64,000 bases of DNA from Lactobacillus ultunensis DSM 16047 (GTDB taxonomy: Bacteria; Bacillota; Bacilli; Lactobacillales; Lactobacillaceae), in contig NZ_AZFO01000006.1 in the NCBI RefSeq assembly GCF_001436305.1, forward strand, positions 1-64,000, given 5' to 3'. Under the pieces are notes generated by a model. The model was not told where the DNA came from and did no database searches. It worked only from the letters and a program-made list of their open reading frames with translations. Of the stretch, positions 16,173-24,381 are shown one piece after another (position 1 is the first letter of the stretch; every line of letters starts with the position of its first letter). Made by a program: the position numbers and the translations under genes.

Positions 16173-17219
16173 TTAATGATTCATTACATAACTAGAATTA
16201 TTAGCAGCCACTTTTACCTTAGGCAAGTTAAGAGCATCCCTCAACTTATCAGATACTCTCTGTCTCTCACCCTTACTTATAACTTCAATTTCCATAATAC
16301 CAAACTTGGGGTTATTAGTTTGCTTACTTACACCCTGAGCATGATCTTGAGAAACATTGTCAGTAGCTTTACGATAATCCATCCCAATCTTATACATCTG
16401 ATTCATAGTCAAATCGGTTTGCATTTCACTTGAAATTGAATTTAAGAATTTGGTATTTAATAATGTCGTCGGTGAGACAGATTTTTTAAGTAATCCCATT
16501 ACAACACGACGATCACGATCTTGACGACCATAATCTTGCTGTGGGTCTCCGTGACGAAGCTGAGCAAATGCTAAAGCCTTTTTACCATTCATGTGATAAG
16601 TCTTGCCTTCTTCGAAGTGATAACCCATATTATCAAATGTTAATGGTGAAGTTACATCAACCCCACCTACTTGGTCAATTGCTTTCTTCAGACCACCCAT
16701 ATTAATCATGATGTAGCCATCAATTGGCACACTGTAATATTTATCCAATGTTTTAATGGTTTCACCAACCCCCCCTAATGTATAAGCTGAGTTAATCTTG
16801 GTTACGCCATATTGTGGGAAGTCAGGGAAGATCGCGTTCGAATCACGTGGAATAGATACAATTGATGTGCTATTAGTCTTAGGATTAATAGCCATCATCA
16901 TCATGGTATCTGTCCGACCCTTCCAGTGTCTTCCCATAGCACCAGTATCGGTACCTAGCAAAAGAATATTAATTGGTTTCTTTTGCGCTAATAAATTATC
17001 GAGATTACGACCTCGATTACTCTTTGTTTGCTTGGCAACTGGAGTATACATGTTTTGCGTTGTATCACGCAAATTCTTGTAAATCAGGCCACAAGCAAAA
17101 AGTCCAATGACTACAACTACACCAATCACAATCCAAAAGCCGCGCCAAAACCTACGATGATGGTGACGGCGGTGATGATGGCGATGTATTTCATTGTTAT
17201 TTGATTTTTTCTCTGCCAT
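16173..17219 (-). CDS. epsA: LytR-CpsA-Psr (LCP) family protein, first gene of the eps operon
   Basis: A 348-residue LCP protein with a His/Arg-rich cytoplasmic N-terminus (12 His or Arg pairs within the first 24 residues), one membrane segment near residues 29-47, and an extracellular LCP domain. Motifs: Leu-Leu-Leu-Gly-Thr-Asp, Arg-Thr-Asp-Thr-Met, Ser-Ile-Pro-Arg-Asp-Ser, and Arg-His-Gly-Asp-Pro-Gln-Gln-Asp-Tyr-Gly-Arg with the conserved arginines that hold the polyprenyl phosphate. LCP enzymes attach polymers from lipid carriers to peptidoglycan. Older texts call epsA a transcriptional regulator, but the structure fits a transferase. Start ATG has an AAGGGGA site. Confidence 0.92.
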   Translation of the reverse strand: MAEKKSNNNEIHRHHHRRHHHRRFWRGFWIVIGVVVVIGLFACGLIYKNLRDTTQNMYTPVAKQTKSNRGRNLDNLLAQKKPINILLLGTDTGAMGRHWKGRTDTMMMMAINPKTNSTSIVSIPRDSNAIFPDFPQYGVTKINSAYTLGGVGETIKTLDKYYSVPIDGYIMINMGGLKKAIDQVGGVDVTSPLTFDNMGYHFEEGKTYHMNGKKALAFAQLRHGDPQQDYGRQDRDRRVVMGLLKKSVSPTTLLNTKFLNSISSEMQTDLTMNQMYKIGMDYRKATDNVSQDHAQGVSKQTNNPKFGIMEIEVISKGERQRVSDKLRDALNLPKVKVAANNSSYVMNH

Positions 17220-17252
17220 ATTGATCCCCTTAATGTTTTCTACAACTTTTTT

Positions 17253-17258
17253 ATTATA
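17253..17258 (-). promoter_or_regulatory. Candidate -10 box of the eps operon promoter
   Basis: TATAAT on the minus strand, 34 bases before the epsA start. No good -35 box is visible at 16-18 bases, so the promoter may be weak or need an activator. Confidence 0.4.
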
Positions 17259-17437
17259 TACTCGTTTCCTATGTTTTTACTAGGCTTGTAACAGTTTTTT
17301 CATTTAATTTTTATGCATTTATGACTTGGACATCAATTTCTTTCGCATTAAATCTTTTAACACACCTGACTTTTTCCTTATTATATCCAACTGTAATACA
17401 ATATAATTAAGCAATAAACTAATAACGAGGTGTTTAC

Positions 17438-18703
17438 ATGATTGATAATCAACCGAAAAAAACTAAGGCATATATTGCCGGTGTGAACTTAAACGACCCC
17501 AACTTCGATTACTACATGACAGAGCTCGCTAACTTAACTGAGGCAGACAACATGGAAGTTGTTGGGCAGAGTTATCAAAATGCGGAATCGATTGTGGCCG
17601 GCACTTATTTCGGCTTAGGTAAGATTAACGAAATCAAGACGATGGCTCGCGGTTTGAAAGCAAAGGTGTTGGTTTTAAATGATGAATTAACGCCAGTACA
17701 AATTCGTAACTTAGAGAAATTAACTAAGCTGCGTGTAGTCGATCGAACTGAATTAATTCTAGAAATTTTTGCCAGTCGTGCTCGTACCAAGCAAGCTAAA
17801 CTCCAAGTACAACTTGCACGCTTGCAATATGAATTGCCTCGCTTGCATCCCTCCGAGAACAACTTGGACCAGCAGCGTGGTGGTGGCTACGCCAACCGTG
17901 GTGCCGGTGAAAGTAAACTGGAATTGAACCGGCGGACAATCGGCAAGCAAATTTCAGCCATCAAGAAAGAATTAAAGGCTGTTGCTAGTCAAGAAGAGAT
18001 CAAGTCAGCTCGTCGTAATCAGAGCCGCATCCCTAAGGTTGCTTTAGTCGGCTACACCAACGCTGGCAAATCGACTACGATGAATGGCCTGCTAAAAGAA
18101 TTCGGTGCGGAGAACCGTGACAAGGAAGTTTTCGTCAAGAACATGCTCTTCGCTACTTTGGACACAAGCGTGCGGCGGATCGATTTGAAGGACAACTTCA
18201 GTTTCATCTTGTCCGACACCGTTGGTTTCATCTCTAAGTTGCCCCACAATTTGGTTGAATCCTTCAAGGCAACTTTGCAAGAAACTAAAGATGCCGACCT
18301 CTTGATCAACGTTGTTGATGCTTCCGACCCGAACATGGTTCAGATGATTCGCACGACGCAGAACGTTTTAGACGAGATCGACGTTAAGGGCATCCCGATG
18401 ATTACGGCCGACAACAAGGCCGACAAGACCGATCGCAACTATCCGCAAATCGAAGGTAGTGATATCCTCTATTCCGCTATTGATCCAAAGTCGATTAAGA
18501 TGCTGGCCGATTTAATCACTAAACGCGTCTTCGCTAATTACGAGAAACTTGAACTAGTATTGCCACTCGGCAGCGGCAAGGAACTGGCATACTTGCATGA
18601 AAATGCCCAGGTTTTGAGTGAAGACTACCAAGACGATGGCGTACACATTGAAGCAAATATTGCGCCTGACGACCAAGGACGCTTTAAACAATATTTGGTC
18701 TAG
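17438..18703 (+). CDS. hflX: Ribosome-associated GTPase HflX
   Basis: A 421-residue HflX-type GTPase. The N-terminal domain has the Gly-x-Gly-Lys-Ile/Glu-Ile pattern after Ala-Gly-Thr-Tyr-Phe-Gly. The glycine-rich loop after Leu-Pro-Arg-Leu (Gly-Gly-Gly-Tyr-Ala-Asn-Arg-Gly-Ala-Gly-Glu) is diagnostic. The G domain has G1 Gly-Tyr-Thr-Asn-Ala-Gly-Lys-Ser-Thr, G3 Asp-Thr-Val-Gly-Phe-Ile and G4 Asn-Lys-Ala-Asp. HflX splits or rescues stalled 70S ribosomes under heat and antibiotic stress. GC content is clearly higher than in the eps operon. The CAP-protein gene follows 15 bases downstream and may be co-transcribed. Confidence 0.95.
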   Translation: MIDNQPKKTKAYIAGVNLNDPNFDYYMTELANLTEADNMEVVGQSYQNAESIVAGTYFGLGKINEIKTMARGLKAKVLVLNDELTPVQIRNLEKLTKLRVVDRTELILEIFASRARTKQAKLQVQLARLQYELPRLHPSENNLDQQRGGGYANRGAGESKLELNRRTIGKQISAIKKELKAVASQEEIKSARRNQSRIPKVALVGYTNAGKSTTMNGLLKEFGAENRDKEVFVKNMLFATLDTSVRRIDLKDNFSFILSDTVGFISKLPHNLVESFKATLQETKDADLLINVVDASDPNMVQMIRTTQNVLDEIDVKGIPMITADNKADKTDRNYPQIEGSDILYSAIDPKSIKMLADLITKRVFANYEKLELVLPLGSGKELAYLHENAQVLSEDYQDDGVHIEANIAPDDQGRFKQYLV

Positions 18704-18718
18704 TAATAAGGAAAGAAA

Positions 18719-19729
18719 ATGAAAGTTAAAAAAATGCTGTTATTAGCAGTAACAGCTCTAGCAGTTGGTCTGAGTGCAGGTGCACCGGTCCAAGCTGCTC
18801 GCTATAGCAAATCTGAAGCAAGGATTGTGCGCAAGTTTCAGCGGGACTACCGGGAATTAAGTCAGGTTAAATATAATGAAAGCAACATTTATTTAAGAAG
18901 ACCTAACTTCAATGTTCCCTTCTCTGCAGGTGTGCTTAATCCGTCCTACATCCCTGCTTCGATAAATTATATCAACTATTACCGTTCATTAGTTGGTTTG
19001 CCCGAAGAAGCAAACAATGAGTCAGATAACGTTAATGCACAGATTGGGGCGGCAGCTCTTGCTTCTGTGAATGCAGCGCCTAATTTACAAGCACATGGTT
19101 TGTTGAACTATGTGAAGCCCGATTACATCAGCGATGCCGACTGGGATATCGCCGAGAGCTCAACATTGGGCAATCTTAACTTTCTAGAAGACGGCAGCGC
19201 TACTGCTGGCGATATCGTGACCGATTTGCTTCGGGAAGACAACAATATTGCCGGTAAGGGCAATATTGGCCACAGGGCTTTGATTTTATCGACACGGGCT
19301 ACTCGTATGGGGATCGGTGCCGCATACGGCAGAATCAACAATATTTTGTATTCTGTGGAGAATGGTTTGTTCGCGGACGATATTTTGCGGGCTCCTGTGA
19401 AGAACCGCATTGTGTACCCTGCTAACCGTCTTTTTCCATATGAGCTAGTCGGCAGGAATACGCCGTGGTCATACTCTACAACTGACCGTATTTCGGGCAA
19501 GCCGAAGATCTATATCACGGATTTATCTCTTAAGAAGAAGCGGCTCTACCGTGCTATTCAAGTGAAGAATTTTGGCACGATGTTCTACGGTGAAGGTTAT
19601 ACGACGACGATTACTTACCGTCCTAGCAAGAAGACTAAGCTGGTCAACACGCACAAGTATCGCGTGCAGATTGGCAAGCATTATACATACACGTTTAGAT
19701 TCTTTAGGCAAAAAGGTAAGTTGAAGTAA
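18719..19729 (+). CDS. Secreted CAP/SCP-domain protein
   Basis: A 336-residue exported protein. A Sec signal peptide covers about residues 1-26 (Lys-Lys start, Leu/Ala-rich core, Val-Gln-Ala-Ala cleavage). The middle contains a CAP-like domain with Ile-Asn-Tyr-Tyr-Arg-Ser-Leu-Val-Gly-Leu, an Ala-Ala-Leu-Ala stretch, a His in Leu-Gln-Ala-His-Gly, and Gly-His-Arg-Ala-Leu-Ile-Leu. The last 100 residues form a basic, Tyr-rich beta-like domain of unknown role. CAP proteins are common on lactobacillus surfaces; their enzymatic activity is mostly unproven. The RBS GGAAAG is 6 bases upstream, in a probable operon with hflX. Confidence 0.8.
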   Translation: MKVKKMLLLAVTALAVGLSAGAPVQAARYSKSEARIVRKFQRDYRELSQVKYNESNIYLRRPNFNVPFSAGVLNPSYIPASINYINYYRSLVGLPEEANNESDNVNAQIGAAALASVNAAPNLQAHGLLNYVKPDYISDADWDIAESSTLGNLNFLEDGSATAGDIVTDLLREDNNIAGKGNIGHRALILSTRATRMGIGAAYGRINNILYSVENGLFADDILRAPVKNRIVYPANRLFPYELVGRNTPWSYSTTDRISGKPKIYITDLSLKKKRLYRAIQVKNFGTMFYGEGYTTTITYRPSKKTKLVNTHKYRVQIGKHYTYTFRFFRQKGKLK

Positions 19730-19748
19730 AGTTAAGAGGGATGACAAA

Positions 19749-19940
19749 ATGAAGCTTGAAGCAGAGCTGCAAGATAGCAAACGCGAGGGCATTAAGCAAA
19801 GTATTAAGCAAGAGCTTAAAAATTCAATTGAAATGATGCGTGATGGTGGTCTATCTGATACTTTCATTTTTGATCAAATCAAGAAAAAACATCCTAATAC
19901 TTTTACTGATAAAGAAATTCAAAAATTAATGAAGAAATAG
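19749..19940 (+). CDS. Small charged protein, resembles the C-terminus of an Rpn-type nuclease
   Basis: A 63-residue highly charged protein (Lys, Glu, Asp) with a Glu-Gly-Ile-Lys-Gln-Ser heptad-like helix and the tail Phe-Thr-Asp-Lys-Glu-Ile-Gln-Lys-Leu-Met. Such tails are seen at the end of Rpn/PD-(D/E)XK transposase-like proteins, so it may be the surviving end of one. It has its own RBS (AGAGGGATGAC) 6 bases before the ATG, 20 bases after the CAP gene. Function unknown. A strong terminator follows. Confidence 0.55.
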   Translation: MKLEAELQDSKREGIKQSIKQELKNSIEMMRDGGLSDTFIFDQIKKKHPNTFTDKEIQKLMKK

Positions 19941-19959
19941 TCTTACGTACGCAAAAAGG

Positions 19960-19991
19960 CCAGGTACGAATGTACCTGGTCTTTTGAGTTT
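19960..19991 (+). terminator. Rho-independent terminator of the hflX unit
   Basis: Perfect stem CCAGGTAC/GTACCTGG with a four-base loop, followed by CTTTTGAGTTTTT. An A-run on the other side makes it able to act on the minus-strand NlpC/P60 gene as well. Confidence 0.85.
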
Positions 19992-19997
19992 TTATAA

Positions 19998-20879
19998 TTA
20001 TAAAATTCTTTTAGCAATTGTGGGATAATAATAACTTGTCATTGTTTGAATAATAGTGCCTTGTTCTGGCGTAGCTGCATTGACATATTGGTTATTGCCA
20101 ACGTAAATACCTACGTGATATGGAGTAGTTGCAGAACCCCAGAATAACAGATCACCGGCTTGCACTTGATCCATTGGTACCTCTTGACCAACCTTCACTT
20201 GATCATAAGTGGTACGTGGTAAATTGGTACCTGCAGCATGTTGATATACATATTGCACTAAGCCTGAACAATCGAATGTATCGGGACCAGTTGCGCCCCA
20301 AACATAACCTTTACCTACCATTTGTTTAGCCAAAGCTACGACAGCTGCTGCCTTGCTAGAAGCTTGCGTTGAAGTTAACTTCTTTGGAGCAGCTGTAGTT
20401 GTCTTTTTACGCGTTGCATTGACAATTTGCTTAGCTTTTCTAATTTTAGCAACCTTGCTCTTCTTGGCTTTAGCTTTCCTCTTCTTAGCGGTAGTACTTA
20501 AAGCAATTAATGTCTTCTTTTTCCTAGTAATCTTTGTTTGCATCGGTATATTCTTATCAACACTTACAGTGTAGTTAGCTTTAATCCATTTATGTGTCCC
20601 TATTTTGTACCATATATAGCCCTTTTTATCTGTCTTTCGATCAAGGACATTCCAAGTAGTACCATGTTGTACACGTTGACCAGTGAAATGACCATGATTG
20701 TAATTAGTCCAGATGTTTACACCATAACCTGGAACATAATTAATCTTAACCCTAGTAGTAGCAGCTTGAACGGCAGCATTAGTTAAATCCGGTTTGACAG
20801 TATTTACTGCAGCTACACTAGTCAGAGTTAAAGTAGCAGCTGCAGCAACTTTTACAAAATTATTCTTAATATTCATCAA
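19998..20879 (-). CDS. Secreted NlpC/P60 peptidoglycan hydrolase with an SLAP-like domain
   Basis: A 293-residue exported protein. A signal peptide covers about residues 1-38. Residues about 45-108 form an SLAP-like module (Asn-Tyr-Val-Pro-Gly-Tyr-Gly-Val-Asn-Ile-Trp, later Gly-Thr-Thr-Trp-Asn-Val and Trp-Tyr-Lys-Ile-Gly), the kind that binds S-layer-bearing walls. A Lys/Ala-rich linker (about 120-175) leads to the NlpC/P60 domain with the catalytic Cys in Phe-Asp-Cys-Ser-Gly-Leu and the His in Tyr-His-Val-Gly-Ile-Tyr. It should cut the peptide stem of peptidoglycan, probably gamma-D-Glu to diamino acid. A WalR-type box upstream suggests control by WalKR. Confidence 0.88.
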   Translation of the reverse strand: MMNIKNNFVKVAAAATLTLTSVAAVNTVKPDLTNAAVQAATTRVKINYVPGYGVNIWTNYNHGHFTGQRVQHGTTWNVLDRKTDKKGYIWYKIGTHKWIKANYTVSVDKNIPMQTKITRKKKTLIALSTTAKKRKAKAKKSKVAKIRKAKQIVNATRKKTTTAAPKKLTSTQASSKAAAVVALAKQMVGKGYVWGATGPDTFDCSGLVQYVYQHAAGTNLPRTTYDQVKVGQEVPMDQVQAGDLLFWGSATTPYHVGIYVGNNQYVNAATPEQGTIIQTMTSYYYPTIAKRIL

Positions 20880-20992
20880 ATTCCCCTACATCTATATCTT
20901 TAAATTATTAGGTTGGGTAACAGAACCTTTATTAATCACTAAATCTTAAAAGTTCTTTAATACATTAACAATTTTTATGATAGTTAGTTTAT

Positions 20993-21009
20993 ATTACAGT
21001 AGTGTTACA
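20993..21009 (-). promoter_or_regulatory. Perfect WalR (YycF)-type box upstream of an NlpC/P60 gene
   Basis: On the minus strand TGTAAC, five bases, TGTAAT. This matches the published WalR consensus TGTWAH-N5-TGTWAH in both halves. It lies about 115 bases before the start codon, in the right orientation. WalKR is known to control NlpC/P60 autolysins in bacilli and staphylococci. Confidence 0.55.
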
Positions 21010-21044
21010 GAAGTAATACCAGTTTAATAAAAACATAAACTTGC

Positions 21045-22433
21045 TTACATCTCTTTAAAAGTGATTAGTTGACAGCCTACTTCTTGAGCTAATTTGTGAC
21101 ACTCATCTGTAAAACCGGTTTTAGAGAAAAGATAATAGTATTTTTTAGGATAATTGAAAATATTACTATTGAAAATCAGCTTTTCTAGTATTTGTTTACT
21201 AATAGGTTCATTGAGCCATTTGCATTCGCCAAATATGGCAAAGCTTGTATCATCAGTGGAGAAAGCCAGTACATCTAGCTCAACTTGCTTACGTGTTCTA
21301 GAATCCGTTCCCCACCAATTGCCCAGTTTAGTGAACGGCGTTTTTTCAGGATTATAATGTTCCCACAAATAATCTTGTGATAGTTTTTTAAAATCAGCAC
21401 CTAGAAAGTTACTCAACTTAGACTCTATTCCCTGCCAAGCAACGTCTACCATTCCTCTTTCAATTAAAGTCAATCTCGATGGAACGAAACGATACCAGAA
21501 TCTGTACATTCCGTCTCTAATACGATAAACAGATTTTTTGCTTTTATTAGGATCTTCTGTAACTGGTACGACCCGATCAATAATCTCTAATTCACTTAAA
21601 TTGCTCAAAAAACTGCGCAACGATGTAGCTTTAATTTGCGTTGCTGTAGCAATTTCATTTAAACGTGAATGACCTTGAGCGATTGCCGCAATGATCGAAT
21701 TATAATTAGCGGGATCACGCAATTCTTGCTTTATTAAGTTATTAGGTTCTTCAAAAAGCCGGCCATCTTTCATTAAAAAGTTATCAATAATTGCTTCCTT
21801 TACACTCTTAGCACGAGAGAAATAGCTCAAATATTGGGGAATTCCGCCAGAAATTGCATAAAGAGCGAAGGCAGCTTGTTTATCAACTTGGGGTAACATT
21901 TTTTGAGCTTCATGAAAATTGAACGATTCAATCTTCAACTGCATGGTTCGTCTGCCATACAATGGACTTTGATATCCAAGCACTTGCTTTTCCATAAAAG
22001 ACATAGAGGAACCACAGAGAATTAAGAATAACTTGCTATGTAAGAAATTGCGATCGATAAATTTTTGTAATAAAGAGCTAAAACCAGGATAAGATTCAGC
22101 CAGATATGGATATTCATCGATTACCCAAACTATTCTTTTTTCTTGCGCGATTTTTCCAATTTCTTCAAGCAAGTCATTAAAACTAGAAAAGCTTGCATTT
22201 CCCAAAGAATTAGGGTTTTCAAAACACAATACTGCCTTGCTCATACGTGTGAGATTTGCCTCTTCATTTTCCTGTGTAGCAGTATAAAAGATTGTGGGTT
22301 TATCTTTCACAAATTCAGAGATTAATTCTGTCTTACCAATTCTACGTCGGCCATAAATAATCGCACATTCATAATTATTTGATTCATAATGTTGATTTAA
22401 ACTATTGAGTTCGTGTTCACGTCCTACAAACAT
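21045..22433 (-). CDS. DUF234/archaeal-type AAA ATPase (copy 1)
   Basis: A 462-residue ATPase. It opens with Met-Phe-Val-Gly-Arg-Glu-His-Glu-Leu and has Walker A in Tyr-Gly-Arg-Arg-Arg-Ile-Gly-Lys-Thr-Glu (residues 25-38), Walker B in Trp-Val-Ile-Asp-Glu-Tyr-Pro-Tyr, then Cys-Gly-Ser-Ser-Met-Ser-Phe-Met-Glu. A winged-helix region follows, and the C-terminal DUF234 part has a nuclease-like Gln-Val-Glu-Leu-Asp-Val and Gly-Glu-Cys-Lys-Trp (PD-(D/E)XK pattern Glu-Leu-Asp ... Glu-Cys-Lys). The role of this family is unknown. A close paralogue lies at 61.3-62.7 kb. Both have large palindromes in the promoter region, suggesting autoregulation. Confidence 0.85.
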   Translation of the reverse strand: MFVGREHELNSLNQHYESNNYECAIIYGRRRIGKTELISEFVKDKPTIFYTATQENEEANLTRMSKAVLCFENPNSLGNASFSSFNDLLEEIGKIAQEKRIVWVIDEYPYLAESYPGFSSLLQKFIDRNFLHSKLFLILCGSSMSFMEKQVLGYQSPLYGRRTMQLKIESFNFHEAQKMLPQVDKQAAFALYAISGGIPQYLSYFSRAKSVKEAIIDNFLMKDGRLFEEPNNLIKQELRDPANYNSIIAAIAQGHSRLNEIATATQIKATSLRSFLSNLSELEIIDRVVPVTEDPNKSKKSVYRIRDGMYRFWYRFVPSRLTLIERGMVDVAWQGIESKLSNFLGADFKKLSQDYLWEHYNPEKTPFTKLGNWWGTDSRTRKQVELDVLAFSTDDTSFAIFGECKWLNEPISKQILEKLIFNSNIFNYPKKYYYLFSKTGFTDECHKLAQEVGCQLITFKEM

Positions 22434-22483
22434 AGTCCCTCACCATCCTTATTAATAATTATAGTTTTAAGTATTATTATCGT

Positions 22484-22526
22484 AAAGATTATTGTCATAA
22501 CAATAATTGCTATGACAATAATCTTT
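22484..22526. repeat. Long inverted repeat upstream of the ATPase gene (possible operator)
   Basis: Perfect 16-bp arms, AAAGATTATTGTCATA at 22484-22499 and its complement at 22511-22526, around an 11-base AT-rich spacer. It lies 50-95 bases before the ATPase start. The lack of a T-run makes it more likely an operator or cruciform than a terminator. Confidence 0.65.
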
Positions 22527-22553
22527 GTAAGAATAATCTTATTTCTACACAAA

Positions 22554-22582
22554 AAAGAGCTGAGCTTTTTGCTCAACTCTTT
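22554..22582 (-). terminator. Terminator of the second NlpC/P60 gene
   Basis: Stem AAAGAGCTGAGC against GCTCAACTCTTT with a short T-loop; on the minus strand it ends in a T-run. It lies 25 bases past the NlpC/P60 stop. Confidence 0.7.
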
Positions 22583-22606
22583 CCTTTTATTTTTTTGAGA
22601 AATTAA

Positions 22607-23164
22607 TTAGTCAATAATACGCTTAGCTGATGATGGGTAAAATGAAGCTAAACTTTGAGTCTTAACACTTTGACCAGGAGCTGGTGCATGAACAAACTTG
22701 CCGTTACCAACGTAAATACCTACGTGATGGTTCCCCCAGAATAACAAGTCACCTTTCTTAAGCTTCTTAGTTGAAACAGATACTGACTTACCTAAAGTAA
22801 TTTGACCATAAGTGGTTCTTGGTAAAGTCTTGTGAATAGCGTGCTTGAAAACGTATGAAGTCAAACCTGAGCAATCAAAACCTGAGGGACCAGTTGCACC
22901 CCAAACGTAAGGCTTGCCGATTTGTTTTTTAGCAAGCTTAACAACTTCATTGCGCTTCTTAGTTACTGTCGAAACCTTTTCAATTGAAGAATCTGATGGT
23001 TTATTAGTTTCAATATTTGAAGTCGAATTTTCAGCATTAACAGTTGTAGTGTTAATGTCATCAGCATGAACTGCTGTCGCTGTAGATACGGTAGTAGTCG
23101 CAAGACCTGCAAAAAGTACTGATAAAACTGTTGTTGACTTAACTAAAGTACGTCTAAAACTCAA
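22607..23164 (-). CDS. Small secreted NlpC/P60 peptidoglycan hydrolase
   Basis: A 185-residue exported protein. The signal peptide ends near Val-His-Ala-Asp (residues 33-36), a Thr/Ser/Asn-rich linker runs to about residue 70, and the rest is one NlpC/P60 domain: Gly-Lys-Pro-Tyr-Val-Trp-Gly-Ala-Thr-Gly-Pro, catalytic Cys in Phe-Asp-Cys-Ser-Gly-Leu, and His in His-His-Val-Gly-Ile-Tyr. No wall-binding domain is present, unlike the copy at 20 kb. The two catalytic domains are similar, pointing to an old duplication. It is likely an endopeptidase acting on stem peptides during growth. A five-base-spaced WalR-like box lies upstream. Confidence 0.9.
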   Translation of the reverse strand: MSFRRTLVKSTTVLSVLFAGLATTTVSTATAVHADDINTTTVNAENSTSNIETNKPSDSSIEKVSTVTKKRNEVVKLAKKQIGKPYVWGATGPSGFDCSGLTSYVFKHAIHKTLPRTTYGQITLGKSVSVSTKKLKKGDLLFWGNHHVGIYVGNGKFVHAPAPGQSVKTQSLASFYPSSAKRIID

Positions 23165-23274
23165 AATTAATTTTCTCCTTAAAAATGATTGTTGATTGTT
23201 GTTTTTAAAATTTAATTTCTTTTATTAAAACTGACCTCTCGGATCAGCTGACGATTTATATAATACATTCGAAA

Positions 23275-23291
23275 TGTTACATGAATGTTTC
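23275..23291 (+). promoter_or_regulatory. WalR-like box near the second NlpC/P60 promoter
   Basis: TGTTAC, five bases, TGTTTC on the plus strand; one mismatch to TGTWAH-N5-TGTWAH. It overlaps a broader inverted repeat of ACATTC and GAATGT (23265-23290) just upstream of a TATTATATAA -10-like stretch on the minus strand. Weaker than the box at 20993. Confidence 0.35.
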
Positions 23292-23328
23292 AAAAAAACT
23301 ACCATTACGTTAAGAAAATTTGTAAATT

Positions 23329-23892
23329 TTAAAGCAATCTATATTTTTTGGCCTGAAATCGCGCCATTAAGGCATCGAGCGCCTGTTTTGTTTTCGCTAA
23401 ATCATCGTTAACAATTACATGAGCGTACTGTTTCAAATCTTCCGGTAGCAAGTTTAATTCACTACCGCTGAGACGTTCCTTGATCTTTTCAGGATCATCC
23501 CCTCGTTTAAGCAGGCGCTCCTTCAATTCTTCCTTAGTCGATGTCGTAACATACAAAAAATAAACTTTATCGCCAAGTTGCTTAATATAAGTGTAAACAC
23601 CCTTAATATCAACAATCAGCGACACGAGATCATGTTTTTTCCAAGCGAGGTTTAATGCTTCACGACTTGAGCCATATTGATAAGAGCCATATCTGATATG
23701 TTCGAAAAAGTGCAGCTGGGCAAATGTTTCATCTGTTTCAAAATGATACGAAACATTCTGTTTCTCACCAGTACGCATCGGCCGTGTCGTATGCGTCAGG
23801 ACACGTGGAATGCCGTATTTTTCACTTAAATAATCAGAAATAGTCGTCTTGCCGGCACCACTTGGTCCTGCGATTATAATTATTTTTTTCAA
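23329..23892 (-). CDS. Guanylate kinase-like P-loop kinase
   Basis: A 187-residue protein of the guanylate kinase family. Walker A is near the start (Ala-Gly-Pro-Ser-Gly-Ala-Gly-Lys-Thr-Thr), followed by Thr-His-Thr-Thr-Arg-Pro-Met-Arg-Thr-Gly-Glu, the GMP-binding block, and Tyr-Gly-Ser near residue 75. I chose the TTG at 23892 because GGGGGA lies seven bases before it; a GTG at 23907 overlaps that site. Diverged from the canonical Gmk (Thr-Arg-Pro-Pro-Arg-x-Gly-Glu, Asp-Ile-Asp-x-Gln-Gly becomes Asp-Ile-Lys-Gly-Val), so a paralogue with another substrate is possible. Confidence 0.75.
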   Translation of the reverse strand: MKKIIIIAGPSGAGKTTISDYLSEKYGIPRVLTHTTRPMRTGEKQNVSYHFETDETFAQLHFFEHIRYGSYQYGSSREALNLAWKKHDLVSLIVDIKGVYTYIKQLGDKVYFLYVTTSTKEELKERLLKRGDDPEKIKERLSGSELNLLPEDLKQYAHVIVNDDLAKTKQALDALMARFQAKKYRLL

Positions 23893-23989
23893 AAGAAAGT
23901 CCCCCACTTGAAAATGTTGCTTTTATATATTACCATTCCTTTGTCATAAAAGAAGAATACTTTTTATTTGGAAAGGATAATAAAGAGCA

Positions 23990-24294
23990 TGAAAAAAGCA
24001 GATGTAAAAGTTGGCGCAATCGTTGGCGCTAAGTCAGAAGAAGAACTTAAGAAACCATTCCAAGGCAAGGTTGAAAAAATTTATGAAAATTCTGCTCTTT
24101 TAGCAATTACCTCTTACGATCCAGTCGATGAAACTGCAGTTAATGATTTGAACAACAAGATCGTAGTTAACTTCAAGCACTTAAAGGTAGCTCGTGCCGC
24201 TAAGAACAGCAAGACCGCTTCAACTAATGAGGTTAAGGTTGAAAAGATTGCCAAGAAGAAGGACGATAAGAAATCTTCTAAGAGCAAGAAGTAA
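23990..24294 (+). CDS. DUF2187-like small protein with Lys-rich tail
   Basis: A 101-residue protein. The first 70 residues match the YkvS/DUF2187 pattern: Val-Lys-Val-Gly-Ala, Gly-Lys-Val-Glu-Lys-Ile-Tyr-Glu-Asn-Ser, and Lys-Ile-Val-Val-Asn-Phe-Lys-His-Leu-Lys-Val. This is a small SH3/KOW-like beta fold. The last 30 residues are mostly Lys, Ser and Asp, which could bind nucleic acid. Start at 23990 is supported by a GAAAGGA site about 11 bases upstream. Function unknown. A terminator follows. Confidence 0.65.
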
Positions 24295-24308
24295 TATTTA
24301 TGAAAAGA

Positions 24309-24341
24309 ACCCCGCGCAATGTTTACGCAGGGTCTTTTTTT
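24309..24341 (+). terminator. Rho-independent terminator
   Basis: Stem ACCCCGCG/CGCAGGGT with a nine-base loop and a run of seven T, 15 bases after the DUF2187-like gene. Confidence 0.85.
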
Positions 24342-24381
24342 GCCTAAAATTATAGGGATATCACTTATTAAGGGAGAAAAA

